This document shows, piece by piece, positions 33,057 to 42,063 of a stretch of 64,000 nucleotides of DNA (its first letter is position 1; every line of letters starts with the position of its first letter). The stretch lies in assembly GCF_001667885.1 (NCBI RefSeq), contig NZ_LZJW01000083.1:1-64000 (forward strand), in the 5' to 3' direction. This DNA comes from Mycobacterium scrofulaceum. Its GTDB lineage: Bacteria > Actinomycetota > Actinomycetes > Mycobacteriales > Mycobacteriaceae. The notes beneath the pieces were generated by a model. That model was not told the origin of the DNA and searched no databases. It saw only the letters and a list, made by a program, of their open reading frames with translations. The position numbers and the translations under genes are program-made.

Positions 33057-33247
33057 CTGGGCCGTCCGAACGGGCTCGACAACTCATAGACGAGTGCGTC
33101 GAGCCTTCGCAACAGAAACACGTACCTCTCGAGGGCCGTGACGAGCTCCGCAGCCGTCAGCGAATCACCGGAGGCGATGAGCAGATCTTGCGCCGCCTCG
33201 AAGCCGTCAAGCACGGCGTCCATGCGGTAAGCGGTAATCGAACGCAT
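33053..33247 (-). CDS. small helical ORF coupled to the 13E12 gene
   Basis: 64 residues, [25 protein letters not shown]..., predominantly helical ([20 protein letters not shown]). The stop overlaps the 13E12 ATG (ATGA), and no other promoter space exists, so the pair is co-translated. It may be an accessory factor or a separated N-terminal segment of the DUF222 protein. No known domain. Confidence is moderate. Confidence 0.6.
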   Translation of the reverse strand: MRSITAYRMDAVLDGFEAAQDLLIASGDSLTAAELVTALERYVFLLRRLDALVYELSSPFGRPR

Positions 33248-33306
33248 GTTCGAATGCTACAACAGCCCACCGACAAGAACGCGGCGGCGGACCTGAAGCC
33301 CCGCGC

Positions 33307-33837
33307 CTACTTCTGCTCGTAGATGCCGTGGATGACGGCGCGCGCGATCGCGTGCTGGAACAGGTTGAAACCCAGGTAGGCGGGGCTGGCATCCTCGTCG
33401 AGCTCCAGCTTGTCGACGTCGACGGCGTGCACCGCGATGTAGTAGCGGTGCGGCCCGTGTCCCGGCGGCGGCGCGGCGCCGATGTAGCGGCGCATCCCGG
33501 CGTCGTTCACCAACGTCAGCGCGTCCCCGGGCAGGTCGCTGCCGTCGCCGGCGCCCGCGGGCAGTTCGGTGACGTCGGCCGGCAGGTTCGCCACGGCCCA
33601 GTGCCAGAACCCCGAGGCCGTCGGCGCATCGGGGTCGTAGACGGTGACCGCGAAGCTGCGGGTCTCCCCCGGAAAGCCGGACCAGCTCAGCTGCGGGCTG
33701 ACATCTTCTCCGCCCGCGCCCATGATTCCGCTGACTTGCGGCTGCGCGAGCGACTGGCCGTCGGTCACGGACTCCGACGTCAGGGTGAACGTCGGCAGCT
33801 TCGGCAGCGCGGCATACGGGTCGGGCGCGGTGCTCAT
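33307..33837 (-). CDS. PEBP/YbhB family phosphatidylethanolamine-binding-like protein
   Basis: Orthologue of Rv2140c (TB18.6), 176 residues, cytosolic. The family ligand-pocket motifs are present: [19 protein letters not shown] and [15 protein letters not shown]. Family members bind anions and may modulate kinases; the physiological ligand is unknown. Single gene between the 13E12 insertion and the M20 peptidase. Confidence 0.92.
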   Translation of the reverse strand: MSTAPDPYAALPKLPTFTLTSESVTDGQSLAQPQVSGIMGAGGEDVSPQLSWSGFPGETRSFAVTVYDPDAPTASGFWHWAVANLPADVTELPAGAGDGSDLPGDALTLVNDAGMRRYIGAAPPPGHGPHRYYIAVHAVDVDKLELDEDASPAYLGFNLFQHAIARAVIHGIYEQK

Positions 33838-33862
33838 GGCGAATCCTTTCGTTGAGTGTCGT

Positions 33863-35209
33863 TCAGCAGTGTGTCAGGAAGTGAGCCAGCACCTCGGTGC
33901 CGAACCTCAGCGCATCCACGGGTACCCGCTCGTCGACACCATGGAACAACGCGGTGAAGTCGAGGTCCGGCGGCAACCGCAACGGGCTGAAGCCGAAACA
34001 GCGAATACCTAAGCGGGCGAAGGCTTTTGCGTCCGTTCCGCCGGAAAGCATGTAGGGCACCGTCCGGGCGTCGGGGTCCAGCGCCAGCACGGCGGCGTTC
34101 ATGGCGTCCACCAGGTCGCCGTCGAAACTCGTCTCATACGACGAGAAGTCCTTGATCCACTCGCGCGTCACGTCCGGGCCGATCAGCTCGTCGACCTCGG
34201 CCTCGAACGCGGCCTTGCGGCCGGGCAGGATCCGGCAGTCGATCACCGCCTCCGCCACCGCCGGGACGACGTTGGCCTTGTAACCGGCCTTGAGCATCGT
34301 CGGGTTCGCTGTGTCCTGCAGCACCGCCTTGAGCATGCGGGCCATGGGGCCGAGCTTTTCGACCGCCCCGGCCAGGTCGCCGGACTCGACGTCGAAAGCC
34401 AGGCCGCTCTCCTCCTCGACGGCGGCCAGGAATTGCGCGACGGTGTCGGTGAGCACGACCGGAAACTGGTGCCGGCCCAGCCGGGCGACCGCCGCGGCGA
34501 CGGCGGTGACAGCGTTCTGGTCGTGCACCATGGACCCGTGCCCGGCCGGACCGCGGGCGGTCAGCCGCATCCACGACAGGCCCTTCTCGGCCGTCTCGAT
34601 CAGATAGAGCCGGCGTTCGCCCCCGTCGCGGAGCGGCACGGTCAGCGAGAACCCACCCACTTCGCCGATCGCCTCGGTGACGCCCGCGAACAGGTCGGGC
34701 TGATTGTCGACCAGCCACTGGGCCCCGTAACTGCCACCGTGTTCCTCGTCGGCGAGGAACGCGAACACCAGATCCCGCGGCGGCACGATCCCGGCCTGCT
34801 TCAAGCGCCGGGCCACCACGATCATCATGCCGACCATGTCCTTCATGTCGACCGCGCCGCGGCCCCAGACGAAGCCGTCCTTGACCGCGCCGGAGAACGG
34901 GTGCACGCTCCACTCGGCCGGCTCGGCCGGCACCACGTCGAGGTGCCCGTGGATCAGCAGGGCGCCGCGCGAACTGTCCGCACCCGCGAGGCGGGCGATC
35001 ACGTTGCCGCGGCCCGGCGCGCCCGACTCCACGTATTGCGGCGAGTAGCCGACCTGCGCGAGCTGCTCGGCGACCCACTGCGCGCACTCGGCCTCGCCCC
35101 GCGTCGTCTCAGGCTCGCCGGTGTTGGTGGTGTCGAACCGGATCAACCGGCTGACGACCTCGACCACGTCGTCACTCGGGTTGGTCGGGGACTCGGTGTG
35201 GGCGGTCAC
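33863..35209 (-). CDS. M20-family metallopeptidase (ArgE/DapE-like)
   Basis: Orthologue of Rv2141c (annotated dapE2), 448 residues from the GTG at 35209, which has AGGAAAGGTGG just upstream and reproduces the M. tuberculosis length; the ATG at 35308 would add 33 residues. Zinc ligands: IHGHLDVVP (His, Asp), GRGAVDMKD, and [11 protein letters not shown] (Glu pair), with a dimerisation domain mid-protein and a C-terminal His near FHGVDERV. The true substrate (dipeptide, N-acyl amino acid or succinyl-DAP) cannot be told from sequence. Confidence 0.9.
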   Translation of the reverse strand: MTAHTESPTNPSDDVVEVVSRLIRFDTTNTGEPETTRGEAECAQWVAEQLAQVGYSPQYVESGAPGRGNVIARLAGADSSRGALLIHGHLDVVPAEPAEWSVHPFSGAVKDGFVWGRGAVDMKDMVGMMIVVARRLKQAGIVPPRDLVFAFLADEEHGGSYGAQWLVDNQPDLFAGVTEAIGEVGGFSLTVPLRDGGERRLYLIETAEKGLSWMRLTARGPAGHGSMVHDQNAVTAVAAAVARLGRHQFPVVLTDTVAQFLAAVEEESGLAFDVESGDLAGAVEKLGPMARMLKAVLQDTANPTMLKAGYKANVVPAVAEAVIDCRILPGRKAAFEAEVDELIGPDVTREWIKDFSSYETSFDGDLVDAMNAAVLALDPDARTVPYMLSGGTDAKAFARLGIRCFGFSPLRLPPDLDFTALFHGVDERVPVDALRFGTEVLAHFLTHC

Positions 35210-35322
35210 AACCACCTTTCCTACCATCGCGGAGGCCGCGCGGCTCGGCGCCGAGCGGCCCGGCTGGGTTGGGTGCCCGCGCGACAATCCGTTAGCCTTA
35301 GCTGCCAACTCTCGTTGGAGTT

Positions 35323-35408
35323 GTCCGAGTGGCGGAATGGCAGACGCGCTAGCTTGAGGTGCTAGTGCCCTACTAATGGGCGTGGGGGTTCAAGTCCCCC
35401 CTCGGACA
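35323..35408 (+). tRNA. leuT: tRNA-Leu, anticodon GAG
   Basis: Acceptor stem GTCCGAG pairs with CTCGGAC, followed by discriminator A at 35408. D-arm GGCGGAATGGCAGACGC, anticodon arm CTAGC-TTGAGGT-GCTAG with anticodon GAG, a long class II variable arm (TGCCCTACTAATGGGCG) and T-arm GGGGGTTCAAGTCCCCC. CCA is not encoded. It reads CUC/CUU codons. Confidence 0.97.
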
Positions 35409-35588
35409 CGCGTGGCGCAGGTCTTCAAGGCGGGCCTGCCGCAGTCCCGCACTCGGGGTCGAGAAGTGGCTCCTGCACTGCATCTTCGACGCACGACCGC
35501 ACGAGCGAACCTCCCAGGCAATCCAGCACCCGTAGAGTCGGACGTAACGCTAGCCAAATCTGATTCACCGCGTTGACAGGTCAACCGC

Positions 35589-37250
35589 ATGCATGATGGT
35601 GCCCACGTAGGCGTCGAGATCGACCTCGATGCCTTGTGGGCGGCTGTGCCCTGCCCCACCCTGGTCATCGATCGCGCGGGAATCGTGCAGGCCCTGAGCG
35701 GGTCCGCCCAGTCCCTCCTGCCCGGCGCGGCCCAGGGCGGGCGAATCGACGAGACCGTCGAATGGCTTTCGCGCGCACACCATCGCCTCGTCGAACTGCA
35801 CCCCGACTCCCTCGGCCGGGACGCCGCGGTGGTGTCGGGAAACGTGGGCGGCCGCAAGTTCGACGCGCACGCGGCGCTGCTGCCCAGCGGCGAGGTGGCA
35901 TGGTCGCTGGTCGAGGACACCGGTCAGCTGTTGCGCGAGGCGCAAGAAGCGCTGGCGCGCGAGCAGGAGCGCACGGCCATCCTGCTGGAAGCGTCGTCGG
36001 TGTTGACGGCGTCGCTCAATGTCGACCGCTGCAGGGAAGCGACCGTGCAGATGGCCGCCCAACACCTGGCGGACGCGGCGGTGCTGGTGGCTCCCGCGGG
36101 CCGCGGCCGCCGGCTTCCGGTCTTCTACAGCGCCGCGGCCGGGGCGGTGGAGCAGTGCAGCGTCGACGCCGACCCCGCCGTGGTGGCCGGTTTGAGCGAG
36201 GCGCTGCAGGGGTTCCCGCCGGTTTCCTCGAGCTGGATCGACCCCGTATCGGTACCGGATTGGCTTCTCCCGCAACACTTCTCCGGACCGGTCGGATCGG
36301 TGATGATCCTGACGCTGCCCGGCCACGGCGTGTCGGCGGGCGCGTTGGTGTTGCTGCGCGGCGCCGACCGGCCGATGTACGGCGCGGACGAGGAGATCTT
36401 CGCCGGCTTGTTCGCCGCGCGGGCAGGGGCGGCGCTGTCGGCGGCGCGGCTCTACGCCGAGCAGGCCGCGATCACCCGCACGCTGATGCGTGACCTGCTG
36501 CCCCCGCCGCTGCACGGGCTGCATGGCATCGAATTCGCCGGCGGCTACCGGGCTTCCAAGGACTACGAGGTCGTCGGCGGCGACTTCTACGACTTCCACC
36601 CCGCGCAGCGCCCCGAGGACGAGACGCTGGTGGTGCTCGGCGACGTGTGCGGGAAGGGCCTGGAGGCCGCCGTGATGACCGGCAAGATCCGCAACACGCT
36701 GCAGGCCCTGACGCCGTTGGCGCAGGACCACGAGGGCGTGCTCACGCTGCTCAACCGCGCCATGTTGTCCTCGGACCACACGCGGTTCGCCACGTTGGTG
36801 CTGGCGTCGGTGGCGTACCGGGACGGTCAGGTGGTGCTAAGGCTGACCTGTGCCGGGCATCCGCCGCCCCTGATCGTGCGTGACAACGGGCAGGTGGAAG
36901 AGGCCAACACCAAGGGCACGCTTGTCGGCGCCCTGGAGCGCATCACGGTGCAGTCGTTCGAGACGTCGCTGGCACCGGGCGAGACGTGCGTGCTGTACAC
37001 CGACGGCATCACCGAGGCGCGCGGCGGCCCGCTCGGCGACGACTTCTTCGGCGAGCAGCGCCTGGCGGCCGCGCTGACCGGATGCGCCGGCATGCCGGCC
37101 GAGGCGGTCGTCGAGCGCGTCCTGATGCTGGCCTCGGAATGGGTGGGGCAACGCGTGCACGACGACATCGCGGTCGTCGCCATCACCGCACCGCAGCGCA
37201 CGCACCTCAGCGCCGTCGACGGCCACACCCGGGGCAGGTACGTGGCATGA
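35589..37250 (+). CDS. PAS-GAF-PP2C (SpoIIE/RsbU-type) serine phosphatase
   Basis: 553 residues, cytosolic. PAS-like domain about 15-110 (PCPTLVIDRAGIVQALSG), short coiled coil 113-135, GAF domain about 130-290, switch helix LMRDLLPPPLHG (299-310), and PP2C/SpoIIE domain 315-533. Metal-binding Asp residues are D332 (VVGGDFYDF), D352 (LGDVCGKG) and D525/D526 (HDDIAVV), all intact. RsbU-type enzymes dephosphorylate STAS proteins to free an anti-sigma factor. It overlaps the B12-binding gene by ATGA and is the first gene of a three-gene operon after tRNA-Leu; 35409-35588 is the promoter region. Confidence 0.9.
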   Translation: MHDGAHVGVEIDLDALWAAVPCPTLVIDRAGIVQALSGSAQSLLPGAAQGGRIDETVEWLSRAHHRLVELHPDSLGRDAAVVSGNVGGRKFDAHAALLPSGEVAWSLVEDTGQLLREAQEALAREQERTAILLEASSVLTASLNVDRCREATVQMAAQHLADAAVLVAPAGRGRRLPVFYSAAAGAVEQCSVDADPAVVAGLSEALQGFPPVSSSWIDPVSVPDWLLPQHFSGPVGSVMILTLPGHGVSAGALVLLRGADRPMYGADEEIFAGLFAARAGAALSAARLYAEQAAITRTLMRDLLPPPLHGLHGIEFAGGYRASKDYEVVGGDFYDFHPAQRPEDETLVVLGDVCGKGLEAAVMTGKIRNTLQALTPLAQDHEGVLTLLNRAMLSSDHTRFATLVLASVAYRDGQVVLRLTCAGHPPPLIVRDNGQVEEANTKGTLVGALERITVQSFETSLAPGETCVLYTDGITEARGGPLGDDFFGEQRLAAALTGCAGMPAEAVVERVLMLASEWVGQRVHDDIAVVAITAPQRTHLSAVDGHTRGRYVA

Positions 37251-38344
37251 CGTCCTACGACACCGAGTTAACGAGCAGCACCGGCGCCGCCGACGATCTC
37301 CTTGTCCGCGAACGGCTCTGGGGCGCCCTGACCGACCGTGACGAGTATGCGGCGGCGGCCACCGTGTTCGCCGCGATGGAAGCGGGCATGACGCCCGAGG
37401 ACGTGCTGCTGGAGGTGATCGCCCCGGTCCAGCACAAGGTCGGCACGGAATGGGCCGCCAACCGGATCAGCGTCGCCCAGGAACACGCGGCTACCGCGAT
37501 CAACGATCGCGTCATCGCCGCGCTGGCCCATCACGCGGCCGGCAAAGTCCGCAGTCACGGCGGCCGGGTCACCCTGGCCTGCGTGGACGGCGAGTGGCAC
37601 GCTTTGCCCGCCCGGCTGCTGGCGGAGGTCCTGCGGCTGCGCGGCTGGCAGGTCGACTTCCTCGGCGCCCAGGTGCCGACCCCGCACCTGGTCGCCCACC
37701 TGCACCAGTACGGACCGGACGTCGTGGCGCTGTCCTGCTCCATCCCCACCCGGCTGCCCAACGCGCACGCCGCGATCGTCGCGTGCCAGTCCGCCGGTTT
37801 CCCCGTCCTGGCCGGCGGCGCGGCGTTCGTCCGCGACGGCCGCTTCGCCCGCCAGCTCGGCGCCGACGCGTGGGCGCCCGACGCGCGCAGCGCCGACGAG
37901 CGGCTGGCCCGCGGGTTCCGCCCCGTGCGGCGGGCGTCCAACCGCCAGCCCGTCGATGACCTGCCGCACCTGGTCGACCAGGAATACACCATGGTGAGCC
38001 GGAGCGCGGCGCAGCTGGTCAAGTCCACCGTCGCCGACTTGGAGGACCGCTTTCCCGCCATGCGCGCCTACTCACCGCTGCAGCACGAGCACACCGTCGA
38101 GGACGTCGCCCACATCGTCGACTTCCTCACCGTGAGCCTGTACACCGACGACGACGCGTTGTTCACCGAGTTCATCACCTGGACCGCCGACATACTGACC
38201 GCGCGTGGCGTCCCGGCCGCGTCGCTACACCCGGCGCTGGATTTGCTGACAGTGCAGCTCAAGGAGTTCCCCCGCAGCCAGCGTCTACTGACCGCAGCAA
38301 ACGATGCCCTCACCGCCATCGCCGGCCCAGGAGCCTCCGCATGA
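37247..38344 (+). CDS. cobalamin-binding sensor protein with CarH-type Wx9EH motif
   Basis: 365 residues. N-terminal four-helix cobalamin cap (about 20-100) contains W69-x9-E79-H80 (EWAANRISVAQEH), the signature of CarH/LitR adenosylcobalamin photoreceptors. The Rossmann B12 domain (about 105-205) has E116-W-H118 as the ExH form of DxHxxG (Pro replaces the Gly), LSCS (163-165) for SxL and GG at 190-191. There is no MerR helix-turn-helix. The C-terminal 150 residues are helical and unassigned, perhaps RsbR/globin-like. It is coupled by ATGA overlaps to the phosphatase and the STAS gene, so signalling by protein contact is inferred. Light sensing is inferred from the motif. Confidence 0.88.
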   Translation: MTSYDTELTSSTGAADDLLVRERLWGALTDRDEYAAAATVFAAMEAGMTPEDVLLEVIAPVQHKVGTEWAANRISVAQEHAATAINDRVIAALAHHAAGKVRSHGGRVTLACVDGEWHALPARLLAEVLRLRGWQVDFLGAQVPTPHLVAHLHQYGPDVVALSCSIPTRLPNAHAAIVACQSAGFPVLAGGAAFVRDGRFARQLGADAWAPDARSADERLARGFRPVRRASNRQPVDDLPHLVDQEYTMVSRSAAQLVKSTVADLEDRFPAMRAYSPLQHEHTVEDVAHIVDFLTVSLYTDDDALFTEFITWTADILTARGVPAASLHPALDLLTVQLKEFPRSQRLLTAANDALTAIAGPGASA

Positions 38345-38703
38345 ACCTCTCCCTGAACACCACCACGTCGGGGCGGTCGGCCTGCGTGCGGGTCTCCGGC
38401 GACCTGGTCTACGAAACCGTGGACGCCATGGTCGACGCGGCCGTCCGGGTCCTCGGCGAGCAGCCCGCCCTGACGCACCTGCATCTCGACCTCGCCGAGC
38501 TCGCCTTCTGCGATTCCGCCGGCCTGTCGGGCCTGCTGCTCGTCCATCGACGAAGCGCTCAGGCGGGCGTGCTCCTGCACCTCGACCACCGACCGCGATT
38601 CCTCGATCGCATCCTGGACCTCACCGGGACGTTCGAACACCTGGTGACCGTGCCGGTCTCGGAGGCAGGCCAGAAGGCCCCGGGAGAAACCGGGGTGCGC
38701 TGA
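38341..38703 (+). CDS. STAS-domain anti-sigma factor antagonist
   Basis: 120 residues, SpoIIAA/RsbV-like. The phosphorylatable Ser is S59 in FCDSAGLSGLL (DSxGL motif). The first strand VRVSGDLVYETVD and LTHLHLDLAELAF fit the fold; the last 15 residues are an extra polar tail. It overlaps the B12 protein gene by ATGA. Expected role: binds an RsbW-type anti-sigma kinase when dephosphorylated by the PP2C protein. No such kinase or sigma factor gene is in the window. Confidence 0.9.
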   Translation: MNLSLNTTTSGRSACVRVSGDLVYETVDAMVDAAVRVLGEQPALTHLHLDLAELAFCDSAGLSGLLLVHRRSAQAGVLLHLDHRPRFLDRILDLTGTFEHLVTVPVSEAGQKAPGETGVR

Positions 38704-38735
38704 CCCCCATCCGGGCCGAGGGCCCGTAGGCTGGG

Positions 38736-39419
38736 ATGCGACCGATGGCACCCGACGGATTTCTCCGGCACACTGCGACGCGCACCTTCCGCGACCGCCG
38801 CGAGGCCGGTCGCGCACTGGCCGAGCAGCTGGTGTCCTACCGCGACAGGGACGACGTGCTGGTCTTCGGGCTGGCCCGCGGCGGCGTGCCGGTGGCCTGG
38901 GAGATCGCCGCGGCGCTGCACGCCCCGCTGGACGTGTTCCTGGTCCGCAAACTCGGGGTGCCGCGGTGGTCGGAACTCGCGATGGGCGCGTTGGCCAGCG
39001 GCGGTGGCGTCGTGATGAACGACGACGTGGTATCGAGTCTAGAGATCAGCGACGACCAGGTGCGCGAGGTAATCGAAAGCGAGACAACCGAACTCGCCCG
39101 CCGCGAGCACGCATACCGGGGCGGTCGCGCGCTGGCCGACCCGCGCGGCAAGGTGGTCATCCTGGTCGACGACGGCATCGCGACCGGGGCCAGCATGCTG
39201 GCCGCCGTCCGGGCGGTGCGAGCCGCGGGACCGAAATCGGTCGTCGTCGCGGTGCCGGTGGGTCCGCGGTCGACCTGCCGTGAGCTCAGCCTGGAAGCGG
39301 ACGAGGTGGTCTGCGTGACGATGCCAGCCGGATTCGAAGCCGTCGGCCAGGTGTACGCCGACTTTCACCAGGTGAGCGATGACGAGGTGCGCGAGATGCT
39401 CGCCACGCCCACCCGCTGA
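38736..39419 (+). CDS. phosphoribosyltransferase-domain protein
   Basis: Orthologue of Rv2143, 227 residues. Type I PRTase fold with the PRPP loop [13 protein letters not shown] (about 143-155) and [14 protein letters not shown] near residue 45. The start could be ATG 38736 or 38745. The specific base is unknown; the family also contains regulators without catalytic activity. It lies 32 bp after the STAS gene on the same strand and may be part of that transcript. Confidence 0.85.
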   Translation: MRPMAPDGFLRHTATRTFRDRREAGRALAEQLVSYRDRDDVLVFGLARGGVPVAWEIAAALHAPLDVFLVRKLGVPRWSELAMGALASGGGVVMNDDVVSSLEISDDQVREVIESETTELARREHAYRGGRALADPRGKVVILVDDGIATGASMLAAVRAVRAAGPKSVVVAVPVGPRSTCRELSLEADEVVCVTMPAGFEAVGQVYADFHQVSDDEVREMLATPTR

Positions 39420-39422
39420 GTC

Positions 39423-39755
39423 CTACTTGGCGGCCTCGTCGCCGCGACCCTCGGCCGATACCGCCGACTGTCCCTCCGAGGACGGCGTGCCGGCGTCCGC
39501 CGGCGCCTCGTAGCCGCCCTCGTCGGACGCTTCCTCCGGATAGTCGACGGCCTCTTCGCCGGCCTCCTCCTCGTGCTGGTCCGCGGTGCCCGCGTCGCGG
39601 CGCTGCCGCTCCTGCAACGCGTCGATGATCAGCAGCACCACGCCGAGCACGCTGGCGCAGATGCACACCCAGGCCACCAACTCATTGCTGGTGACGACGG
39701 CGAACACCAACGCGACGAGCCCGACGAGGGCCAGTACCAGCGCAATGATCAGCAT
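39423..39755 (-). CDS. small membrane protein, Rv2144c-like
   Basis: 110 residues. Two membrane helices at the N-terminus (MLIIALVLALVGLVALVFAV and VAWVCICASVLGVVLLIIDAL), then a basic patch (QERQRRDAG) and a long acidic Glu/Ala-rich cytoplasmic tail. The function is unknown. It is convergent with the PRTase gene and 97 bp upstream of the wag31 stop on the same strand. Confidence 0.8.
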   Translation of the reverse strand: MLIIALVLALVGLVALVFAVVTSNELVAWVCICASVLGVVLLIIDALQERQRRDAGTADQHEEEAGEEAVDYPEEASDEGGYEAPADAGTPSSEGQSAVSAEGRGDEAAK

Positions 39756-39851
39756 CGGTCATCCTCCAAGCGGCGAGCGGAACAGCCAGGTCGTCTGCAG
39801 GTCTAGTGTGCCAACCGCGCAGCTGGGCGAGTGTCCGGCACGCCTGCGAGG

Positions 39852-40649
39852 CTAGTTGTTACCCCGATTGAATTGGTCGAATCCGCCTGCGTCGGCGCTG
39901 GAGTCGACGGGCGCGGCCGAACCGCGCTGGCCGAGCTCCTCCAGCTGCGACTCCAGGTAGGTCTTGAGCCGGGTCCGGTATTCGCGTTCGAAGGTGCGCA
40001 GCTGCTCGAGGCGGCCCTCCAGGACGGTGCGCTGCTGGTTGATCGTTCCCATGATCTCGGAGTGCTTGCGCTCGGCGTCGGCCTGCAGGGCGTCGGCCTT
40101 CTCCTGGGCCTGCCGCAGCTGGGTCTCCGAACGGGTCTGGGCGTCCGCGAGCATCGCGTCGGCGCGCTGCCGGGCCTCGGTGACCGTGGTCTCGGCGGTC
40201 TGGCGCGCCTCGGACAGGATCTGGTCGGCGTTGGCGCGGGCGTCGGCCAGCATCTTGTCCGACTCCGCCTTGGCCGTGCTGGTCAGCCGGTCCGCGGTGT
40301 CCTGGGCCAGGCTGAGCACCCGAGCAGCCTTCATGGCCTGCTCCTCGTTGCTCGACGCGGACGCGGCGGGTGCGGCCACCGGCGCGGCCTTGGGCGCCGG
40401 CTCCGGCTCGGGGACGGGAATCGCCTGGGTGACGGCGGCCGGGGCGGGGCTCGCGCCACCGCAGGCGGCCAGCTCCTGGTCGAGCTCCTCGATCCGCTGA
40501 CGCAGATCGCTGTTCTCTTCGATGAGCCGCGTCAGCTCGGCTTCCACCAGATCGAGGAAGGCGTCGACCTCGTCTTCGTTGTACCCCCGCTTGCCGATCG
40601 GTGGCTTACTGAACGCCACATTGTGGACGTCGGCTGGTGTAAGCGGCAT
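39852..40649 (-). CDS. wag31: polar growth protein Wag31 (DivIVA)
   Basis: Essential polar scaffold that directs cell-wall synthesis at the poles. 265 residues: conserved DivIVA N-terminal domain ([20 protein letters not shown], then [16 protein letters not shown]), a Pro/Ala-rich linker (about 66-100) and a long coiled coil to about 240. The PknA/B phospho-Thr equivalent lies in AAVTQ, at about T74. It follows the usual mycobacterial order, downstream of the YggT gene but with its own 274-bp upstream region. Confidence 0.97.
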   Translation of the reverse strand: MPLTPADVHNVAFSKPPIGKRGYNEDEVDAFLDLVEAELTRLIEENSDLRQRIEELDQELAACGGASPAPAAVTQAIPVPEPEPAPKAAPVAAPAASASSNEEQAMKAARVLSLAQDTADRLTSTAKAESDKMLADARANADQILSEARQTAETTVTEARQRADAMLADAQTRSETQLRQAQEKADALQADAERKHSEIMGTINQQRTVLEGRLEQLRTFEREYRTRLKTYLESQLEELGQRGSAAPVDSSADAGGFDQFNRGNN

Positions 40650-40754
40650 TGTTTCGTCCCCTCAAGTTCCTGTCTAACGTTCTGGAAAGTGTAGAACGCA
40701 GTGGTAGCCGTCGTGCAACTGCCGTCCATCCTGTCACACCAGGCGCGACCGTTG

Positions 40755-40840
40755 CTGTTTAGGCCAATAAATAAGAACCAATTTCAAACGCTCAGGGCAA
40801 TAAAATCCGAAACCTTAGAATTTTTAAATCGCAGCCACCA
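40755..40840. promoter_or_regulatory. AT-rich island upstream of wag31
   Basis: Within the 274-bp gap 40650-40923 this stretch is strongly AT-rich (for example CCAATAAATAAGAACCAATT and TTAGAATTTTTAAATC) in a GC-rich genome. It likely holds the wag31 promoter(s) on the minus strand. No clear -35/-10 pair could be fixed. Confidence 0.45.
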
Positions 40841-40923
40841 AACCGAGGCGAAAACGTAGCCGAACCGTCTCCGGGCCGGAAGCGGGCCCGCGCGCAACGG
40901 CCAGAACCGGCCGGGAGCGACGG

Positions 40924-41214
40924 CTACGCCGCGGCGCCGAAGGCGAGCTGCATGCCGATGAACGCGACCAGCAGCAGCACCATGATGGACAGGTCGAAGC
41001 GGACCGCCCCGATGGTGAGCTGAGGGATCAACCGGCGCAGCAACTTCACCGGCGGATCTGTGATCGACATGATGATCTCCAGGATCACCACGGTGATGCC
41101 GGTGGGATGCCAGTCACGGCTGAACGAGCGAATGAACTCGACGACGACCCGGGCGATGAGCAGCAGCCAGAAGATGAACAGCGCAAACCCAAGAATCTGA
41201 AAGAACAGCACCAA
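40924..41214 (-). CDS. YggT family membrane protein
   Basis: Orthologue of Rv2146c, 96 residues, two membrane helices (FFQILGFALFIFWLLLIARV and LSIMVLLLVAFIGMQLAF) flanking the family loop SITDPPVKLLRRLIP. TTG at 41214 or GTG at 41211 is the start. It sits between sepF and wag31 as in other actinobacteria; a role in division or osmotic response is suggested by the family, not proven. Confidence 0.9.
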   Translation of the reverse strand: MVLFFQILGFALFIFWLLLIARVVVEFIRSFSRDWHPTGITVVILEIIMSITDPPVKLLRRLIPQLTIGAVRFDLSIMVLLLVAFIGMQLAFGAAA

Positions 41215-41359
41215 CTGAAGAGCCCCGACCTTACCGATGAGATGTCATGCGCCGCAGGCGTGCGCGGCGCCTGCCAGCGTACCGACTCCGCGCCCTCGGC
41301 CACATCTCAGCCGGCCCGGCCGGCGAAGGCGGCGGCCGATCACGGCCGCCGAGTGCGGC

Positions 41360-42001
41360 TTATTGGTAAGCGTAGAAGCCGGTTTCGGCGATCCGGCGAC
41401 GCTCCTCCGGCGATACGTCGACGTCGGCGGGCGACAGCAGGAACACCTTGGTGGCCACCTTGTCGAAGGAGCCGCGCAACGCGAAGGCCAAGCCGGCCGC
41501 GAAGTCGACGAGCCGCTTGGCGTCGGCGTTGTCCATCGACACCAGGTCCATGATGACCGGGGTGCCGTCGCGGAACCGCTCGCCGATGGTGCGGGCCTCG
41601 CTGTAGTCCTTCGGCCGCAGGGTGGTGATCTTGGAGAGCGGGTGGCCCTCCTCGAACATCATCGCCATGCGGCGCGGGTCCATCGCCAGCGCGCCGCGGG
41701 TCGAGTTGCGCAGCCAGGACCCGAAGCGGGGCCTGCCCATCTCGGGCCGCTCGAATTCCCGGGGGTGGACGGCGCCGTACCGCGACTCCTCCGCGTAACC
41801 GCCGCGGTACCCACCCGGCGGCGGGTAGTCGGCGGGCTCGCGTGGGTCGTCGTAGTCGCGGCCCTCGTAGCGCCCGTAGCCGTCGTCGAAACGCGGGCGC
41901 GGGAAACCGCGGGAGGGCGCGTGGTCGTCGTAATACTCGTCGTCGTAGTCGTCCATCGGGGCCATACCGAAATAGGCCTTGACTTTGTGCAGTGTGCTCA
42001 T
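41360..42001 (-). CDS. sepF: cell division protein SepF
   Basis: FtsZ-interacting membrane tether, 213 residues. N-terminal amphipathic anchor ([13 protein letters not shown]), then a long Tyr/Asp/Arg/Pro/Gly-rich disordered linker (residues 15-90), then the SepF core with [19 protein letters not shown] and [19 protein letters not shown] (about 125-165) and [10 protein letters not shown]. In mycobacteria, which lack FtsA, SepF is the main FtsZ anchor. The start ATG 42001 is chosen by the conserved N-terminus; the longer frame is read-through. Confidence 0.96.
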   Translation of the reverse strand: MSTLHKVKAYFGMAPMDDYDDEYYDDHAPSRGFPRPRFDDGYGRYEGRDYDDPREPADYPPPGGYRGGYAEESRYGAVHPREFERPEMGRPRFGSWLRNSTRGALAMDPRRMAMMFEEGHPLSKITTLRPKDYSEARTIGERFRDGTPVIMDLVSMDNADAKRLVDFAAGLAFALRGSFDKVATKVFLLSPADVDVSPEERRRIAETGFYAYQ

Positions 42002-42063
42002 TGCGTTGACCCCTTCTAGCCCCTGATGCTTGGTGTCAGTGATGAAGATGTGACTACAGTGAC

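Noticed and set aside
37247..38344. Annotation as corrinoid methyltransferase or MetH-like module
   Set aside because: It has Wx9EH in the cap, no methyltransferase domain, and phosphatase/STAS neighbours, which favour a sensor role.
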